This document shows, piece after piece, positions 8,896 through 21,081 of a stretch of DNA of 64,000 nt (position 1 is its first letter; every line of letters begins with the position of its first letter). The stretch covers positions 1-64,000 of the forward strand of contig NZ_MZXV01000051.1 of NCBI RefSeq assembly GCF_003253745.1, in the 5' to 3' direction. The position numbers and the translations under genes were made by a program. The notes under the pieces are model-generated. The model searched no databases and was not told the origin of the DNA. It saw only the letters and a program-made list of their open reading frames with translations. The stretch comes from Mesorhizobium kowhaii. Lineage in GTDB: Bacteria > Pseudomonadota > Alphaproteobacteria > Rhizobiales > Rhizobiaceae.

Positions 8896-10050
8896 ATGCC
8901 CCATCTTCAACGCAGAGAACTTATTCAAGGTAGCGCGGCTCTTGCCGCAATCGCCGCTCTCCATGCCTCGCGTCGTGCTTACGCCTTTCCAGCACAGCCG
9001 AGCGGGAAAGTGATTCCGTGGCTGGATCAGCCGACCAAGAATCCCGATCCGGCGGGCATTCAGAGCCAGCTTGTCTGGGAGGATCTGGATAGCTGGATAA
9101 CGCCAAACGACAAGTTCTTCAGCATCTCGCATTTCGATCGACCAACGATCGACGAGAAGACCTGGTCCCTTGAGATCGGCGGCTTGATCAAGAAGCCGTT
9201 GAAGTTGACGCTCGCCGATATCAAGTCGCGCCCGCGGCAGGAGGTCGTTTTCACAGTGGAATGCTCGGGCAACCATGGCTTTCCATTTTTCACCGGCGGC
9301 ATCGGCAATGCCCGTTGGGCGGGGACGCCGCTCGCCCCGATCCTTGAGGAAGCCGGTGTTTCGGCCAACGGCATCGAGGTTGTCTTTTTCGGTACCGACA
9401 AGGGCGAGATCCCCATACGCGACGTCAAGATGAAGCAGAACTTTGCTCGCAGCATGTCGCTCGCCGACGCGATGAATCCCGACAATCTTCTTTGCTATGA
9501 AATGAACGGAGCGGCCTTGCCGCCGGCCAATGGTTTTCCGGTGCGGTTGATTGTTCCGGGCTGGTACGGAATCGCCAACGTCAAGTGGCTGAAGGGCATT
9601 GAGGTTCGCGACACCCGCTTCATGAGCCTGCTGATGGCCCGCGACTATGTCACCATCCGGGAGGAAGACCACAATGGCGAGACCGTGTGGGCCGAGACCT
9701 CGGTCGGCCGAGCCCGGATAAAGTCCGCGCCCGCAAAGGTCACCCAGAAAGACTCAGAGTATTCCATCATTGGGGCAGCCTGGGGTGCGCCGATCGACCG
9801 GGTCGAAGTGCAAATCGATCAAGGGCCTTGGACACCGGCGACCATTGACCATAGTGAGGAGGCCGAACACGCCTGGAAGATCTGGTCCCTCGGCTGGCAA
9901 AACGCCTCCCCTGGAGAACACACGGTGACCTCGCGCGCGATCGGCATCACGGGAGAAATTCAACCGGCAATGGACGATCCCTTGATTGCCAAGAAACACA
10001 CATATTGGGAGAGCAATGGCCAGGTGACGCGGCGCGTCAATATCGTTTGA
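8896..10050 (+). CDS. periplasmic sulfite oxidase-family molybdoenzyme
   Basis: A 384-residue protein of the sulfite oxidase family. The N-terminus has a twin-arginine signal (QRRELIQGSAALAAIAAL, cleavage near AYA-FP), so the folded enzyme would be exported by Tat. The molybdopterin domain spans about residues 55-245 and contains the Mo-ligating cysteine Cys123 in VECSGNHG. The segments GARWAG-like GNARWAGTPL and PGWYGIANVKWL are typical of the family. Residues 270-380 form the Ig-like dimerisation domain. No heme domain or cytochrome gene is adjacent, so the electron acceptor is unknown; sulfite is the usual substrate but is not proven. GGGAGGAAA precedes the ATG. A methyltransferase follows 67 bases downstream. 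Confidence 0.85.
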   Translation: MPHLQRRELIQGSAALAAIAALHASRRAYAFPAQPSGKVIPWLDQPTKNPDPAGIQSQLVWEDLDSWITPNDKFFSISHFDRPTIDEKTWSLEIGGLIKKPLKLTLADIKSRPRQEVVFTVECSGNHGFPFFTGGIGNARWAGTPLAPILEEAGVSANGIEVVFFGTDKGEIPIRDVKMKQNFARSMSLADAMNPDNLLCYEMNGAALPPANGFPVRLIVPGWYGIANVKWLKGIEVRDTRFMSLLMARDYVTIREEDHNGETVWAETSVGRARIKSAPAKVTQKDSEYSIIGAAWGAPIDRVEVQIDQGPWTPATIDHSEEAEHAWKIWSLGWQNASPGEHTVTSRAIGITGEIQPAMDDPLIAKKHTYWESNGQVTRRVNIV

Positions 10051-10117
10051 GAAGCATTGCTGCCACACAGGGGTATCGCCAAAGGGAAAACCACCGCGAG
10101 CCCGAAGGGAGATGTTG

Positions 10118-11176
10118 ATGTCGGACGCTGGTCAGGAAAAACTGGACGCATTCTTGGGGAAGATGGTCGGCGATCTGGGTGCGATCGCAACCGGCGCGGG
10201 TGTCCTGCTGGGTGACAGGCTCGGCCTGTTCAAGGCCTTGCGCGAAGGCGGCAAGATGACGTCCGCCGAACTTGCCAATGGCACCGGCACCCAGGAACGC
10301 CTCATCAGGGAATGGCTGTCCGGGCAGGCGGCGGCGGGCTACGTCGACTACGACGAGGCCACCGACCGGTTCTATCTCAATGCCGAACAGGAACTGGTCT
10401 TCGCCGACGAGGACAGCCCGGCCTTCATGGCCGGCGCATTCGAGGTTCTGTCGACGCTGTGGCTGGACGAGGAGAAAGTGAGGCAGGCGTTCGTGTCAGG
10501 CAAGGGGGTTGGCTGGCATGAGCACAGCGCGTGCCTGTTTCGCGGCACGGAGCGGTTCTTCCGGCCAGGCTACAACGCCAATCTGATCGACTCCTGGCTG
10601 CCGGCTCTCGACGGTGTCGTCGAAAAGCTCGAACGCGGCGCCGAGGTGGCGGATGTCGGGTGCGGCCATGGCGCATCGACCGTGCTCATGGCGCGCGCTT
10701 TTCCGAAGTCGCGCTTCGTCGGCTTCGATTATCACGCCCCTTCGATCGAGCGCGCCCGCAAGGCCGCTGAGGAAGCCGGCGTCAGCGCCAACTCGCGCTT
10801 CGAGATCGCGGCCGCCAAGACCTATCCCGGCACCTATGACCTCGTCGCTTTCTTTGACTGCCTTCATGACATGGGCGACCCAACGGGTGCCGCCACGCAC
10901 GTCCATGGTTCGCTCAAGCCGGACGGCACCTGGATGATCGTCGAGCCGTTCGCGCATGATCACCTGGCTGCCAACCTCAATCCCGTCGGACGCGTCTACT
11001 ATGCCGCCTCTACCTTTGTGTGCACGCCGGCCTCGCTGTCGCAGGAGGTCGGGCTCGGGCTCGGCGCCCAGGCTGGCGAGGCGAGGCTGCGCAAGGTGGT
11101 GACCAGCGGCGGTTTCAAGCGCTTCCGCCGGGCCACCGAGACGCCGTTCAACATGGTTCTGGAGGCTCGTCCGTAG
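10118..11176 (+). CDS. winged-helix plus SAM methyltransferase (Rv2258c-like)
   Basis: A 352-residue protein with two parts. Residues about 20-95 form a winged-helix dimerisation domain (DRLGLFKALREGGKMTSAEL, GYVDYDEATDRFYL). Residues about 160-350 form a class I methyltransferase with motif I VADVGCGHGASTVLMA, acidic FVGFDYH and the post-I region YDLVAFFDCLHDMGDP. This architecture is shared by Rv2258c-like enzymes and small-molecule O-methyltransferases. ATG 10118 is chosen rather than 10112 because GAAGGGA ends seven bases before it. GC content and codon use look ordinary for the genome, and it probably forms a unit with the oxidoreductase upstream. The substrate is not known. Confidence 0.8.
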   Translation: MSDAGQEKLDAFLGKMVGDLGAIATGAGVLLGDRLGLFKALREGGKMTSAELANGTGTQERLIREWLSGQAAAGYVDYDEATDRFYLNAEQELVFADEDSPAFMAGAFEVLSTLWLDEEKVRQAFVSGKGVGWHEHSACLFRGTERFFRPGYNANLIDSWLPALDGVVEKLERGAEVADVGCGHGASTVLMARAFPKSRFVGFDYHAPSIERARKAAEEAGVSANSRFEIAAAKTYPGTYDLVAFFDCLHDMGDPTGAATHVHGSLKPDGTWMIVEPFAHDHLAANLNPVGRVYYAASTFVCTPASLSQEVGLGLGAQAGEARLRKVVTSGGFKRFRRATETPFNMVLEARP

Positions 11177-11205
11177 CGCATAACCCCGAACTGATGGAGG
11201 AAGAT

Positions 11206-11490
11206 ATGACCGCCTATTAACGTCGTCCGCTTTCGCACCAAGCCAGGCAAGGAAAAGGCATTCGTCGATGCGCATGAGAAAATCTCGCTAAACGCCAAGG
11301 GCTTTCGCAAAGGCGCCCTGATCAAGACGGGCGAGCGCACATTCTGCATGCTTGGCGAGTAGAATGACATGGACAGCCTCGCCGCTGCGCGGGTGTCGAT
11401 GATCAGCATTCTCGACACATTCCGCGATATGCTCGAGGACCTCGGCGGCGATTTCGGCGTGACGGACCCGGTCTCGGGACGGTTGTGGCG
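11206..11490 (+). pseudogene. antibiotic-biosynthesis-monooxygenase-like protein, broken
   Basis: The start MTAY is followed at once by a stop, but the adjacent frame continues as NVVRFRTKPGKEKAFVDAHE, so one base is missing. A further in-frame TAG interrupts FCMLGE-NDMDSLAAAR, where tryptophan would be expected. The product resembles the small ferredoxin-like ABM family, ending at FGVTDPVSG. GGAGGAAG precedes the start codon. With a frameshift and a nonsense codon the gene is dead. It sits 29 bases after the methyltransferase and was probably the third gene of that operon. Confidence 0.65.
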
Positions 11491-11550
11491 GAAATACGCT
11501 GAGGAAGGCCCACAATCCTGCTATCGCCAAAATCCCTTCGGGGGCAAGAT

Positions 11551-11928
11551 GGAAGCAGCATCACCATTCAGATTCCGCTGACGGTTCGCAAGCGGGGAGG
11601 GCGAAAGCTCATCGTTGCGGCGGTTGGCCAAGAGCAATGGGCCTCTGTACGGCCTCGCGTCGACAACACCCTCATCAAGGCGATCGCCCGCGCCTATCGC
11701 TGGCAGCAGATGCTGGAGCAGGGCGCATGCGCGAGTGCCGAGGATATCGCCAAAACTGAGAAAATCAGCGCATCGTATGTCAGACGTTTATTGCAGCTTA
11801 CTCTGCTTTCGCCTGCGCTGGTCGAGATGGTACTCGACGGACGCCAACCCGCAACGATGATCACCGCCAATTTGCTTCAGCACTTGCCGGCAGAATGGAA
11901 TTCGCAGCACTATTCGTGGCCTGGATAG
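11551..11928 (+). pseudogene. recombinase-linked protein, copy 2, 5' truncated
   Basis: This frame encodes SSITIQIPLTVRKRGGRKLIV followed by a helix-turn-helix-like segment (ASAEDIAKTEKISASYVRRLL) and ends in HLPAEWNSQHYSWPG. It is the second copy of the gene at 8359-8571 and retains the middle that copy 1 has lost. The start codon and the upstream recombinase are missing, because the sequence before 11551 derives from the broken ABM-like gene. The two copies bracket the oxidoreductase and methyltransferase, which suggests duplication or two insertions of related elements. Confidence 0.6.
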
Positions 11929-12089
11929 TCTGCTTAGCGCCATGTTCGGACCTACGCGGGGACAAGCGTGAACGTCTCATCTCAACCATTCCGTTACATT
12001 CCAGTCCAAACGGACTAACGCGCGTCTCGGGTGCGCAATGAGCCAAGCTCGCAAACTACGCTGTCGGAACCGATGCAGATGGTGCGACC

Positions 12090-15425
<3,336 letters not shown>

Positions 15426-15669
15426 ACAGCTCTCCCAAGGCTGAATTCGGATCCTTCACCCGCAATATTAACTCAGATGCCGGGGAAATGCTGTAGGCCC
15501 GGATTTCTGTCGAAGCTGGAAGGTCCCTCTCGAAGAATTGGGGGCTCGGAGACCGACAGGTTACCGCGGCGGTGACAGCTTTTGGCAGCAGCGGACGATA
15601 CGCTCCTAGTGATCAAGCGTCCGCATCGGGTCACGGAGCGACGCTTGTGAATGCGCCGCTCCGCATACT

Positions 15670-16266
15670 TCAGAGTTCAACCTGTTCAGAGATCGCCAAT
15701 GCGTCATCGACTTCGATGCCGAGGTAACGGACGGTGCTCTCCAGCTTCGTGTGACCGAGAAGCAGTTGCACAGCTCGGATGTTGCCGGTCTTCTTGTAGA
15801 TCTGCGACGCCTTTGTCCGCCTCATTGAGTGCGTACCGTATCGTTTCGGGTCGAGGCCGATGCTGGCCACCCATCTGCCTACGATCCTCCCATACTGCCT
15901 CGTAGACATGTGCGGCTTAGCGCGAACCCGGCTGGGGAAAAGGAAATCCCTTTCGGTCAGGCCTCGGCGTGCTATCCATGCACCGACGGCCGCGCGTGTC
16001 TGCTCCGTGATCTCGAACTGCACTGGCCGCCCTGTCTTCTTCTGTACGATAACCGCCCGATCACGCACGCTACCCGAAAGGGCGACGTCTCCGACGGTGA
16101 TCGTGACCAAGTCGCAACCGCGCAGCTTGCTGTCGATCGCGAGATTGAACAGCGCAAGATCGCGTTCTGCGCCTGATACCTGCAGTCGCGTCCGGATGCT
16201 CCAGACTTCTCGTGGCTTGAGCGGAGGCTTCTGGCCAACAATGTGGCCTCGGTTCCAACTAGGCAT
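15670..16266 (-). CDS. tyrosine recombinase/integrase, small
   Basis: A 198-residue tyrosine recombinase catalytic domain. Recognisable residues are the first Arg (SKLRGCDLV), the H-x-x-R box (THSMRRTKA), the second His (LLGHTKLES) and the probable nucleophile Tyr in TVRYLGIE. It lacks the usual N-terminal core-binding domain, as do many short integrases of rhizobial genomes. ATG 16266 (MPSWNRGHIV) is chosen because GGAGAAGGA precedes it; the frame is open further upstream. The gene lies between two nucleotidyl cyclase genes on the same strand. No attachment site was recognised beside it. Confidence 0.8.
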   Translation of the reverse strand: MPSWNRGHIVGQKPPLKPREVWSIRTRLQVSGAERDLALFNLAIDSKLRGCDLVTITVGDVALSGSVRDRAVIVQKKTGRPVQFEITEQTRAAVGAWIARRGLTERDFLFPSRVRAKPHMSTRQYGRIVGRWVASIGLDPKRYGTHSMRRTKASQIYKKTGNIRAVQLLLGHTKLESTVRYLGIEVDDALAISEQVEL

Positions 16267-16511
16267 GGTCCTTCTCCCATGCCGCCCTCCACAGCCGCAG
16301 CGCCCGATCCGAGCCCGCAAATTGTACGTCTCGCCTGGAGCCGCCTCCGAGGATTCTGTTCGAAAGGTTACCGACTTGCGACTTGCGGCGTGTCCGATTA
16401 AGTGGACCACGGTAATGGGCGCACTCGCGCCAATTGTCGACGTTTGCAGTTATGCCAACAACGTCGCGTCTACTCGGCAAGCAGACTTACGGCCTTGCGG
16501 CATTTGGGAGT

Positions 16512-18740
16512 TCACTTGACGACCGAAAACTCGAACTGGTCCCCGCGGTAAACGGCCTTGTATTCGTCGTCGCGCCCCGGCGTCCTGAACACATTGCGAA
16601 AAATCGCCCCACAGCTTGTCAGTTCTCTGGGAAAGGCGTTGCACAAGAAATCGCCTTGCACCCACGAGGTTCCTACGCTGCTCCTCTGGCCAACGGTCTC
16701 GCTGACGGCGCCGTCGACCGAGGTTGTGCGCTGCATCGGCAGGAACGTGGGCATTACCAATTTTCCGCGCGTTTCGTGCCCGAACATGAGAGACTTTATT
16801 TCCGCCCCTGTGAGCCGGTCCTTCGGATTCATGCCTGCCTTTGCCAATGCCGGCAGCTCTGGCACACCTGCCTTGGTCAGCCCGGCCAAAAGGCGTTCGA
16901 TATCGGCCGTATTCTTGAACACCATGTAATCCTGGGTCATCAACTGGCTCGGCCCCCTGTCCACCCGCCCAACAACCTTCCTAAGCGTTTCCAAAGCCGC
17001 CGCGGCCTGGTCTGTGCGCCCAAGATGCCCATAAGCCGAAATAAGGACCTGCAGGGCATAAAATTTCGCCCGTGGATCGGCCGATATAAGGTCCATCTTC
17101 TCGATAGAGCGAACCGCGTCCTCAAACTTCTCCTGGCCGAACTCGGCCAGTCCGGCTTGGTAGCGCCTGTAGTCCATCCACGAGTTTGGGTCGACGCGCG
17201 CAGCCGCATCGAGATAGCTAAGCACTTCCTTCGGCCTGCCGTTGAAATTCAGAGCATTGGCCAGCGAGAGATAATTCCAAGTATCGCTGGGATCGAGCGC
17301 CACCGACTTCAGAAGAACGGTAACTGCGTCGTCCGAGTCGTGCTCGCGGACCATCAACTCGGCGACGAGCTGATAGTAGCCCGGCGAAGGATCCCTGGCC
17401 GCCGCTTCCAGGGTTTCATAGATCTTGCCCTGGGCCACGTCGGTCGTAAGCCCCATTACTACGACCCGACCGACATCCGCGTCCCAGTAGGCCCAGGCGA
17501 GCTGGGCGTACGCCGCGCCGAAATCGGGGTCGAGTTGCACGGCTTGCTGGAAATACTTCACAGCCTGCGCAAACTCCGCGGGCGTGTTGATACGGTTGTA
17601 GATGTCCATCCCCTTGAGATAGGCCTCATAGGCCTCGGGATTACTGGTGCCTCCGGCCCGGGTAGCCGGCGCGCCGCTCACCAGGCGGAGCTGGAGCGCA
17701 CCCGCGATGCTGCTGACAACGCCGTCCTGCAGCGCGAATACGTCTGCCCACCGGCCGTCGAAACGCTGCGCCCAGAGATGTCTGGAAGTCGAGCCATCGA
17801 TCAGCTGCGCATTGATGCGCATGTCGTCGCCGACGCGGCGAATCGAGCCTTTCAGCAGGTATCGGACGCCCAATGCCGCCGCAATCTCCTTCGGGTCCTT
17901 GTCCTTGTAAGCGGAGGCCGCGTTGGGGGAGAAGACGAAAAGACCCGGCACACGCGCCAGTGCGGTCGTCAGATCCTCGGTGAAGCCGTTGGCGAGATAT
18001 TCTTGTTCCTTGTCGTCGCTGAGATTGTCGAAGGGCAGGACGACTAGCGAGGGCCGGGTGTCGGCTGCCTCGCTGACGGTCGGAACGGCAAGCTGTGCAG
18101 GCCTCTCCCACGGCTGCCACCATGCTACTGCAAGGCCGAGAGCCAGGACGAGAACACCCGCCGCGACTGGAAGACGCCAGGCGCGCGGCTGGCGGCGAGC
18201 ATGGAGGGTCTTGCCCGCTGCCGCTGGATCAAGCAGTACGCGATACGCCCGAACTGGTTCGGTGATGTTCTTAACCCTCTGTTCGCCCATTGACTCAAAT
18301 GTGAACGCTAGCTTCCTCTCGACCTCCTTGGCCACTTTTCCCGAGACGCAGATGCCGCCCGGTTTCGCTAACTGCTGAAGTCTGGCCGCGATGTTGACCC
18401 CATCGCCATACCGGTCGTCGCCGTCAACGATCACCTCGCCGAGGTTGATACCGATCCGCACCAGGATCTGTTCCGACTCGGGAAGCGAGGCGTTGCGCTC
18501 GGACAGGCCGCGCTGCAGCGACACTGCACATTCGACGGCATCGACGACACTGCCGAATTCGGCCAGCATCCCATCGCCCATCAGCTTGAAGATATGGCCG
18601 TGGTGGCGAGCAATTTCGGGTTCGAACAGTTCTTTGCGCCCGGCACGAAGGCGTTCGAATGTACCGGCCTCATCGCGCTCCATCAGAGCCGAATAGCCCA
18701 CTACATCTGCGGCTAAAATCGCGGAAAGCTTGCGATCCAT
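16512..18740 (-). CDS. class III adenylate cyclase with TPR domain
   Basis: A 742-residue protein. Residues 1-170 are a class III cyclase domain (LAADVVGYSALMERD with the first metal aspartate, KLMGDGMLAEF with the second, and NIAARLQQLAKPGG). A single transmembrane helix lies near residues 190-210 (LPVAAGVLVLALGLAVAWW). Then comes a TolB-N-like segment (LVVLPFDNLSDDKEQEYLANG) and TPR repeats up to about residue 600. The architecture is one of the most common cyclase types in Mesorhizobium. The cyclase would be cytoplasmic and the TPR part periplasmic. The C-terminal 120 residues (ETRGKLVMPTFLPMQ onward) are a less common extension. Confidence 0.85.
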   Translation of the reverse strand: MDRKLSAILAADVVGYSALMERDEAGTFERLRAGRKELFEPEIARHHGHIFKLMGDGMLAEFGSVVDAVECAVSLQRGLSERNASLPESEQILVRIGINLGEVIVDGDDRYGDGVNIAARLQQLAKPGGICVSGKVAKEVERKLAFTFESMGEQRVKNITEPVRAYRVLLDPAAAGKTLHARRQPRAWRLPVAAGVLVLALGLAVAWWQPWERPAQLAVPTVSEAADTRPSLVVLPFDNLSDDKEQEYLANGFTEDLTTALARVPGLFVFSPNAASAYKDKDPKEIAAALGVRYLLKGSIRRVGDDMRINAQLIDGSTSRHLWAQRFDGRWADVFALQDGVVSSIAGALQLRLVSGAPATRAGGTSNPEAYEAYLKGMDIYNRINTPAEFAQAVKYFQQAVQLDPDFGAAYAQLAWAYWDADVGRVVVMGLTTDVAQGKIYETLEAAARDPSPGYYQLVAELMVREHDSDDAVTVLLKSVALDPSDTWNYLSLANALNFNGRPKEVLSYLDAAARVDPNSWMDYRRYQAGLAEFGQEKFEDAVRSIEKMDLISADPRAKFYALQVLISAYGHLGRTDQAAAALETLRKVVGRVDRGPSQLMTQDYMVFKNTADIERLLAGLTKAGVPELPALAKAGMNPKDRLTGAEIKSLMFGHETRGKLVMPTFLPMQRTTSVDGAVSETVGQRSSVGTSWVQGDFLCNAFPRELTSCGAIFRNVFRTPGRDDEYKAVYRGDQFEFSVVK

Positions 18741-19187
18741 CGTCGGCCTCGCCCCAGCGGATCATAGTATTGGTTGTTCTGAAAGGAAACCGACCTCACC
18801 AGCAATTCCCTTCTTCCGCACGTTTGATGGACCGCTGATACGGCGAGGTGTAACCAATGTCGTAGTCACCACATTCGAGACATTAGAGCTTGCCTGCCGG
18901 AATGGCTCGTTTGGGTCACGTCACGACGATACTCGCAGCGACTTGAAGGTCCGCTATTGAAGATCCGAGGCCCGAAGCTGCCGGTCCGTTACCGGCCCAA
19001 AAGAAGTCATGGCTGCATCGCGCCCCAATGCCGTCGTTCAGTGAAATCCTATGATGATCCTGAACCCCCCACTAGTTCATCAGTGCGGCGGCGCAGGCGG
19101 AAGCCGTGTCGATCCAACGATGCATTGCTGGCTAGACGTCCACATGGGCAGGGTCTATCGGACGTTCGGGAACGCAGCTCATGTGCC
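18741..19187. other. intergenic stretch, no convincing gene
   Basis: About 450 bases between the divergent cyclase and resolvase genes. Open frames up to 80 codons exist, but none has both a ribosome binding site and protein-like composition. Promoters for both genes should lie here. I see no mobile-element end. Confidence 0.4.
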
Positions 19188-19250
19188 GTCCAATAAGGTT
19201 GGTATTGACTTTTGGGCACATCTGACTCAACAGTCTAGGTGCTATTGGAC
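19188..19250. promoter_or_regulatory. inverted repeat upstream of resolvase, candidate res site or operator
   Basis: GTCCAATA at 19188-19195 and its inverted copy TATTGGAC at 19243-19250 stand 47 bases apart, directly before the resolvase start at 19263. Resolvase-family recombinases bind paired inverted half-sites near their own gene, where they both recombine and repress. The spacing is longer than a single crossover site, so it might be an outer boundary or chance. This is inference from position and symmetry only. Confidence 0.35.
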
Positions 19251-19262
19251 ACGGAGGGTCGG

Positions 19263-19829
19263 ATGCAGGTCGGTTACGCGAGAACTTCAACGGAAGAACA
19301 GGTGGCGGGGTTGGAGGCACAGGTCCGTGATGTTAAGGTCGCCGGTTGCGAGGAAGTCTTTTCAGAGCAGGTGTCGGCTCTTGGGGATCGGAAGGAACTG
19401 GACCGTGCTCTGAAGTTCCTGCGCAAGGGCGACACGCTGGTGGTCACGAAGATTGACCGCCTGGCACGCAATACACGCACCTTGGGCGAACTCGTCGATG
19501 GCCTGCATGGACGCGGCGTCGGGCTGAAGGTGCTGCAATTTGGCAAGGAGACGCTGGACACGACCGGAGCCTACGGTCGGCTGATGCTAAACATGTTCGC
19601 CGCTTTCGCCGAGTTCGAGCGGGACCTGATGAGAGAGCGACAGAAGGAAGGCATCGCGAAGGCGAAGGCAGAGAAGAAATACAAAGGGCGGAAGCCGACG
19701 GCGCGAGCAAAGGCCGGTGAGGCGGTCGTCTTGTTCCAGCAGCAGAAGTCCGTGTCAGAGATCGCCGCGTCCCTCGGCATCGGGCGAGGGTCAGTCTACC
19801 GAGCGCTTGCGGCTGCTGGCCTCAGGTAG
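19263..19829 (+). CDS. small serine recombinase (resolvase/invertase family)
   Basis: A 188-residue protein with the complete resolvase layout. The catalytic serine is Ser9 in YARTSTEEQ, the family arginines are in KIDRLARNTRTLGEL, the long helix E region follows (MFAAFAEFERDLMRERQKEG), and a C-terminal helix-turn-helix (SEIAASLGIGRGSVYRAL) completes it. ATG 19263 is the natural start. Its length equals that of Tn3-type resolvases and DNA invertases. No transposase is beside it, so it is either a domesticated invertase or a remnant of a transposon. Confidence 0.9.
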   Translation: MQVGYARTSTEEQVAGLEAQVRDVKVAGCEEVFSEQVSALGDRKELDRALKFLRKGDTLVVTKIDRLARNTRTLGELVDGLHGRGVGLKVLQFGKETLDTTGAYGRLMLNMFAAFAEFERDLMRERQKEGIAKAKAEKKYKGRKPTARAKAGEAVVLFQQQKSVSEIAASLGIGRGSVYRALAAAGLR

Positions 19830-19873
19830 CCCACGGTATGCAAGTGTGGCGCGGACATCCTTCGGCTGGTCGT

Positions 19874-20115
19874 TGATCTGAGCCCCGGAAACTGGACTGT
19901 TCAGATTTGGAGTTTTCCGCCGTAATTTCCTGGCTGGGAGAGGAGCGGAAGACGATGAAGGCATCGAAGTTTTCGGACGCGCAGAAGGCGTTCATTCTGA
20001 AGCAGGGAGCGTATGGGATTCCGGTGGCGGAGATCTGCCGGCGTGCCGGGATCAGCCAGGAAATTACGGCGGAAAACTCCAAATCTGAACGGTCCAGTTT
20101 CTTGGGCTCAGATCA
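19874..20115. mobile_element. 242-bp miniature element derived from an IS3-family insertion sequence
   Basis: The element starts TGATCTGAGC and ends GCTCAGATCA, with terminal inverted repeats of about 60 bases (19874-19933 and 20056-20115) that differ at only four or so positions. Between them lie the start of an IS3-type orfA (MKASKFSDAQKAFILKQG, then VAEICRRAGISQ) and its GGGAGAGGAG ribosome binding site. The orfA frame runs straight into the right repeat. The right end therefore looks like an inverted copy of the left end of the parent IS, giving a non-autonomous element. I saw no clear target duplication. Confidence 0.8.
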
Positions 20116-20354
20116 CCCTACCTTCACGATCCCCAGGCCAGGATTAAAGGAACATCAGTTCCCTCGCCGGCCTATCGGCCGCAGATAGTGGCTGCTTCCG
20201 AGCATCTGCTTCCCGGAAGCCGGCGGGCTGCTTTCGACGAATTGCTTGAAAAACTCTCGAAGTGGACCTTGGCAACCATCGGTCCGCGACTGTCTCCTTC
20301 CAGATCGGCTCGGGCGCGCGGTGTCACGCAATAGGCTGTTTGGCGGTTCGAACA

Positions 20355-21077
20355 TCAGCCCCGTATTTCTTCAGCGTGCGCCTTCACGAGGTCGGCCATG
20401 CTGTCGAAGCGAAAATCCACCGTCGGTACATCGCCGGGGTTCATCGTGGCGCCGAAGCCCTGATCCGCATGCCGGCGATAGATCCAGCACGATGTCAGGC
20501 CGAGGCGGTTTGCGGGAGCGTGATCGTGGAACAGGCTTTCCGCGGTGTGTAGGATCTCTCGCTTCTCGACTCCGATTGTACCGAGCTTTTCGAGCATATA
20601 GTCGAAGTTCCGGTCGGAAGGCTTGTAGGAGCCGATATCTTCCGCCGTATAGATCGCGTCGAAATCAACGCCGAGCTTCTTGTTGCTAAACGAGAAACTT
20701 TTGTTGTCAACGTTGGAGAGGATGATCAGCTTGTAGTGCTTTTTGAGGTACTGCAAGGCTTCCGCGGAGTCGGCAAAAGCCGGCCATTCCCTCACGCTTT
20801 CCCCATACGCCACGCATTCCTCTCGAGTGACGACGACACCCCACTCCTCCGCAAGTCGCTTGTAAACGATGGGCAGGAGGTCGCGGTAGCGTTTCCCCGG
20901 CGTCCATTTCTGCTGACTGGATTCGTGCCGGGCGTGCGCCTCGAGAATCTCGTTCCGGCTTAAGCTGCGGGCAGCCCTTTCAGTCAGCGGCTTAAGGCCG
21001 TCGATCATGCCGGACTCCCAATCGATCAGGGTGCCGTAGCAGTCGAAGGTCAGGGCTTTGAATTCTGTGAGTTTCAT
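20355..21077 (-). CDS. haloacid dehalogenase-like hydrolase (type II 2-haloacid dehalogenase group)
   Basis: A 240-residue HAD hydrolase. Motif I is FDCYGTLIDWESG with the nucleophilic aspartate; the motif II serine/threonine lies in LIILSNVDNKSF; the motif III lysine is in IGSYKPSDRNF; and the closing acidic region follows. It groups by eye with type II 2-haloacid dehalogenases, which hydrolyse C-halogen bonds, but many members are phosphatases. ATG 21077 is preceded by AAAGGAGG. It lies four bases after the EamA transporter stop, so the two form an operon. Confidence 0.8.
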   Translation of the reverse strand: MKLTEFKALTFDCYGTLIDWESGMIDGLKPLTERAARSLSRNEILEAHARHESSQQKWTPGKRYRDLLPIVYKRLAEEWGVVVTREECVAYGESVREWPAFADSAEALQYLKKHYKLIILSNVDNKSFSFSNKKLGVDFDAIYTAEDIGSYKPSDRNFDYMLEKLGTIGVEKREILHTAESLFHDHAPANRLGLTSCWIYRRHADQGFGATMNPGDVPTVDFRFDSMADLVKAHAEEIRG

Positions 21078-21081
21078 GAAA

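Noticed and set aside
15670..16519. Plus-strand frame of 219 codons over the integrase
   Set aside because: It is antisense to a protein with intact recombinase motifs, and no ribosome binding site is present.
16434..18047. A 537-codon frame on the plus strand
   Set aside because: It lies fully antisense to the cyclase-TPR gene, has no motif and no ribosome binding site, and reflects the high GC bias of the third codon position.
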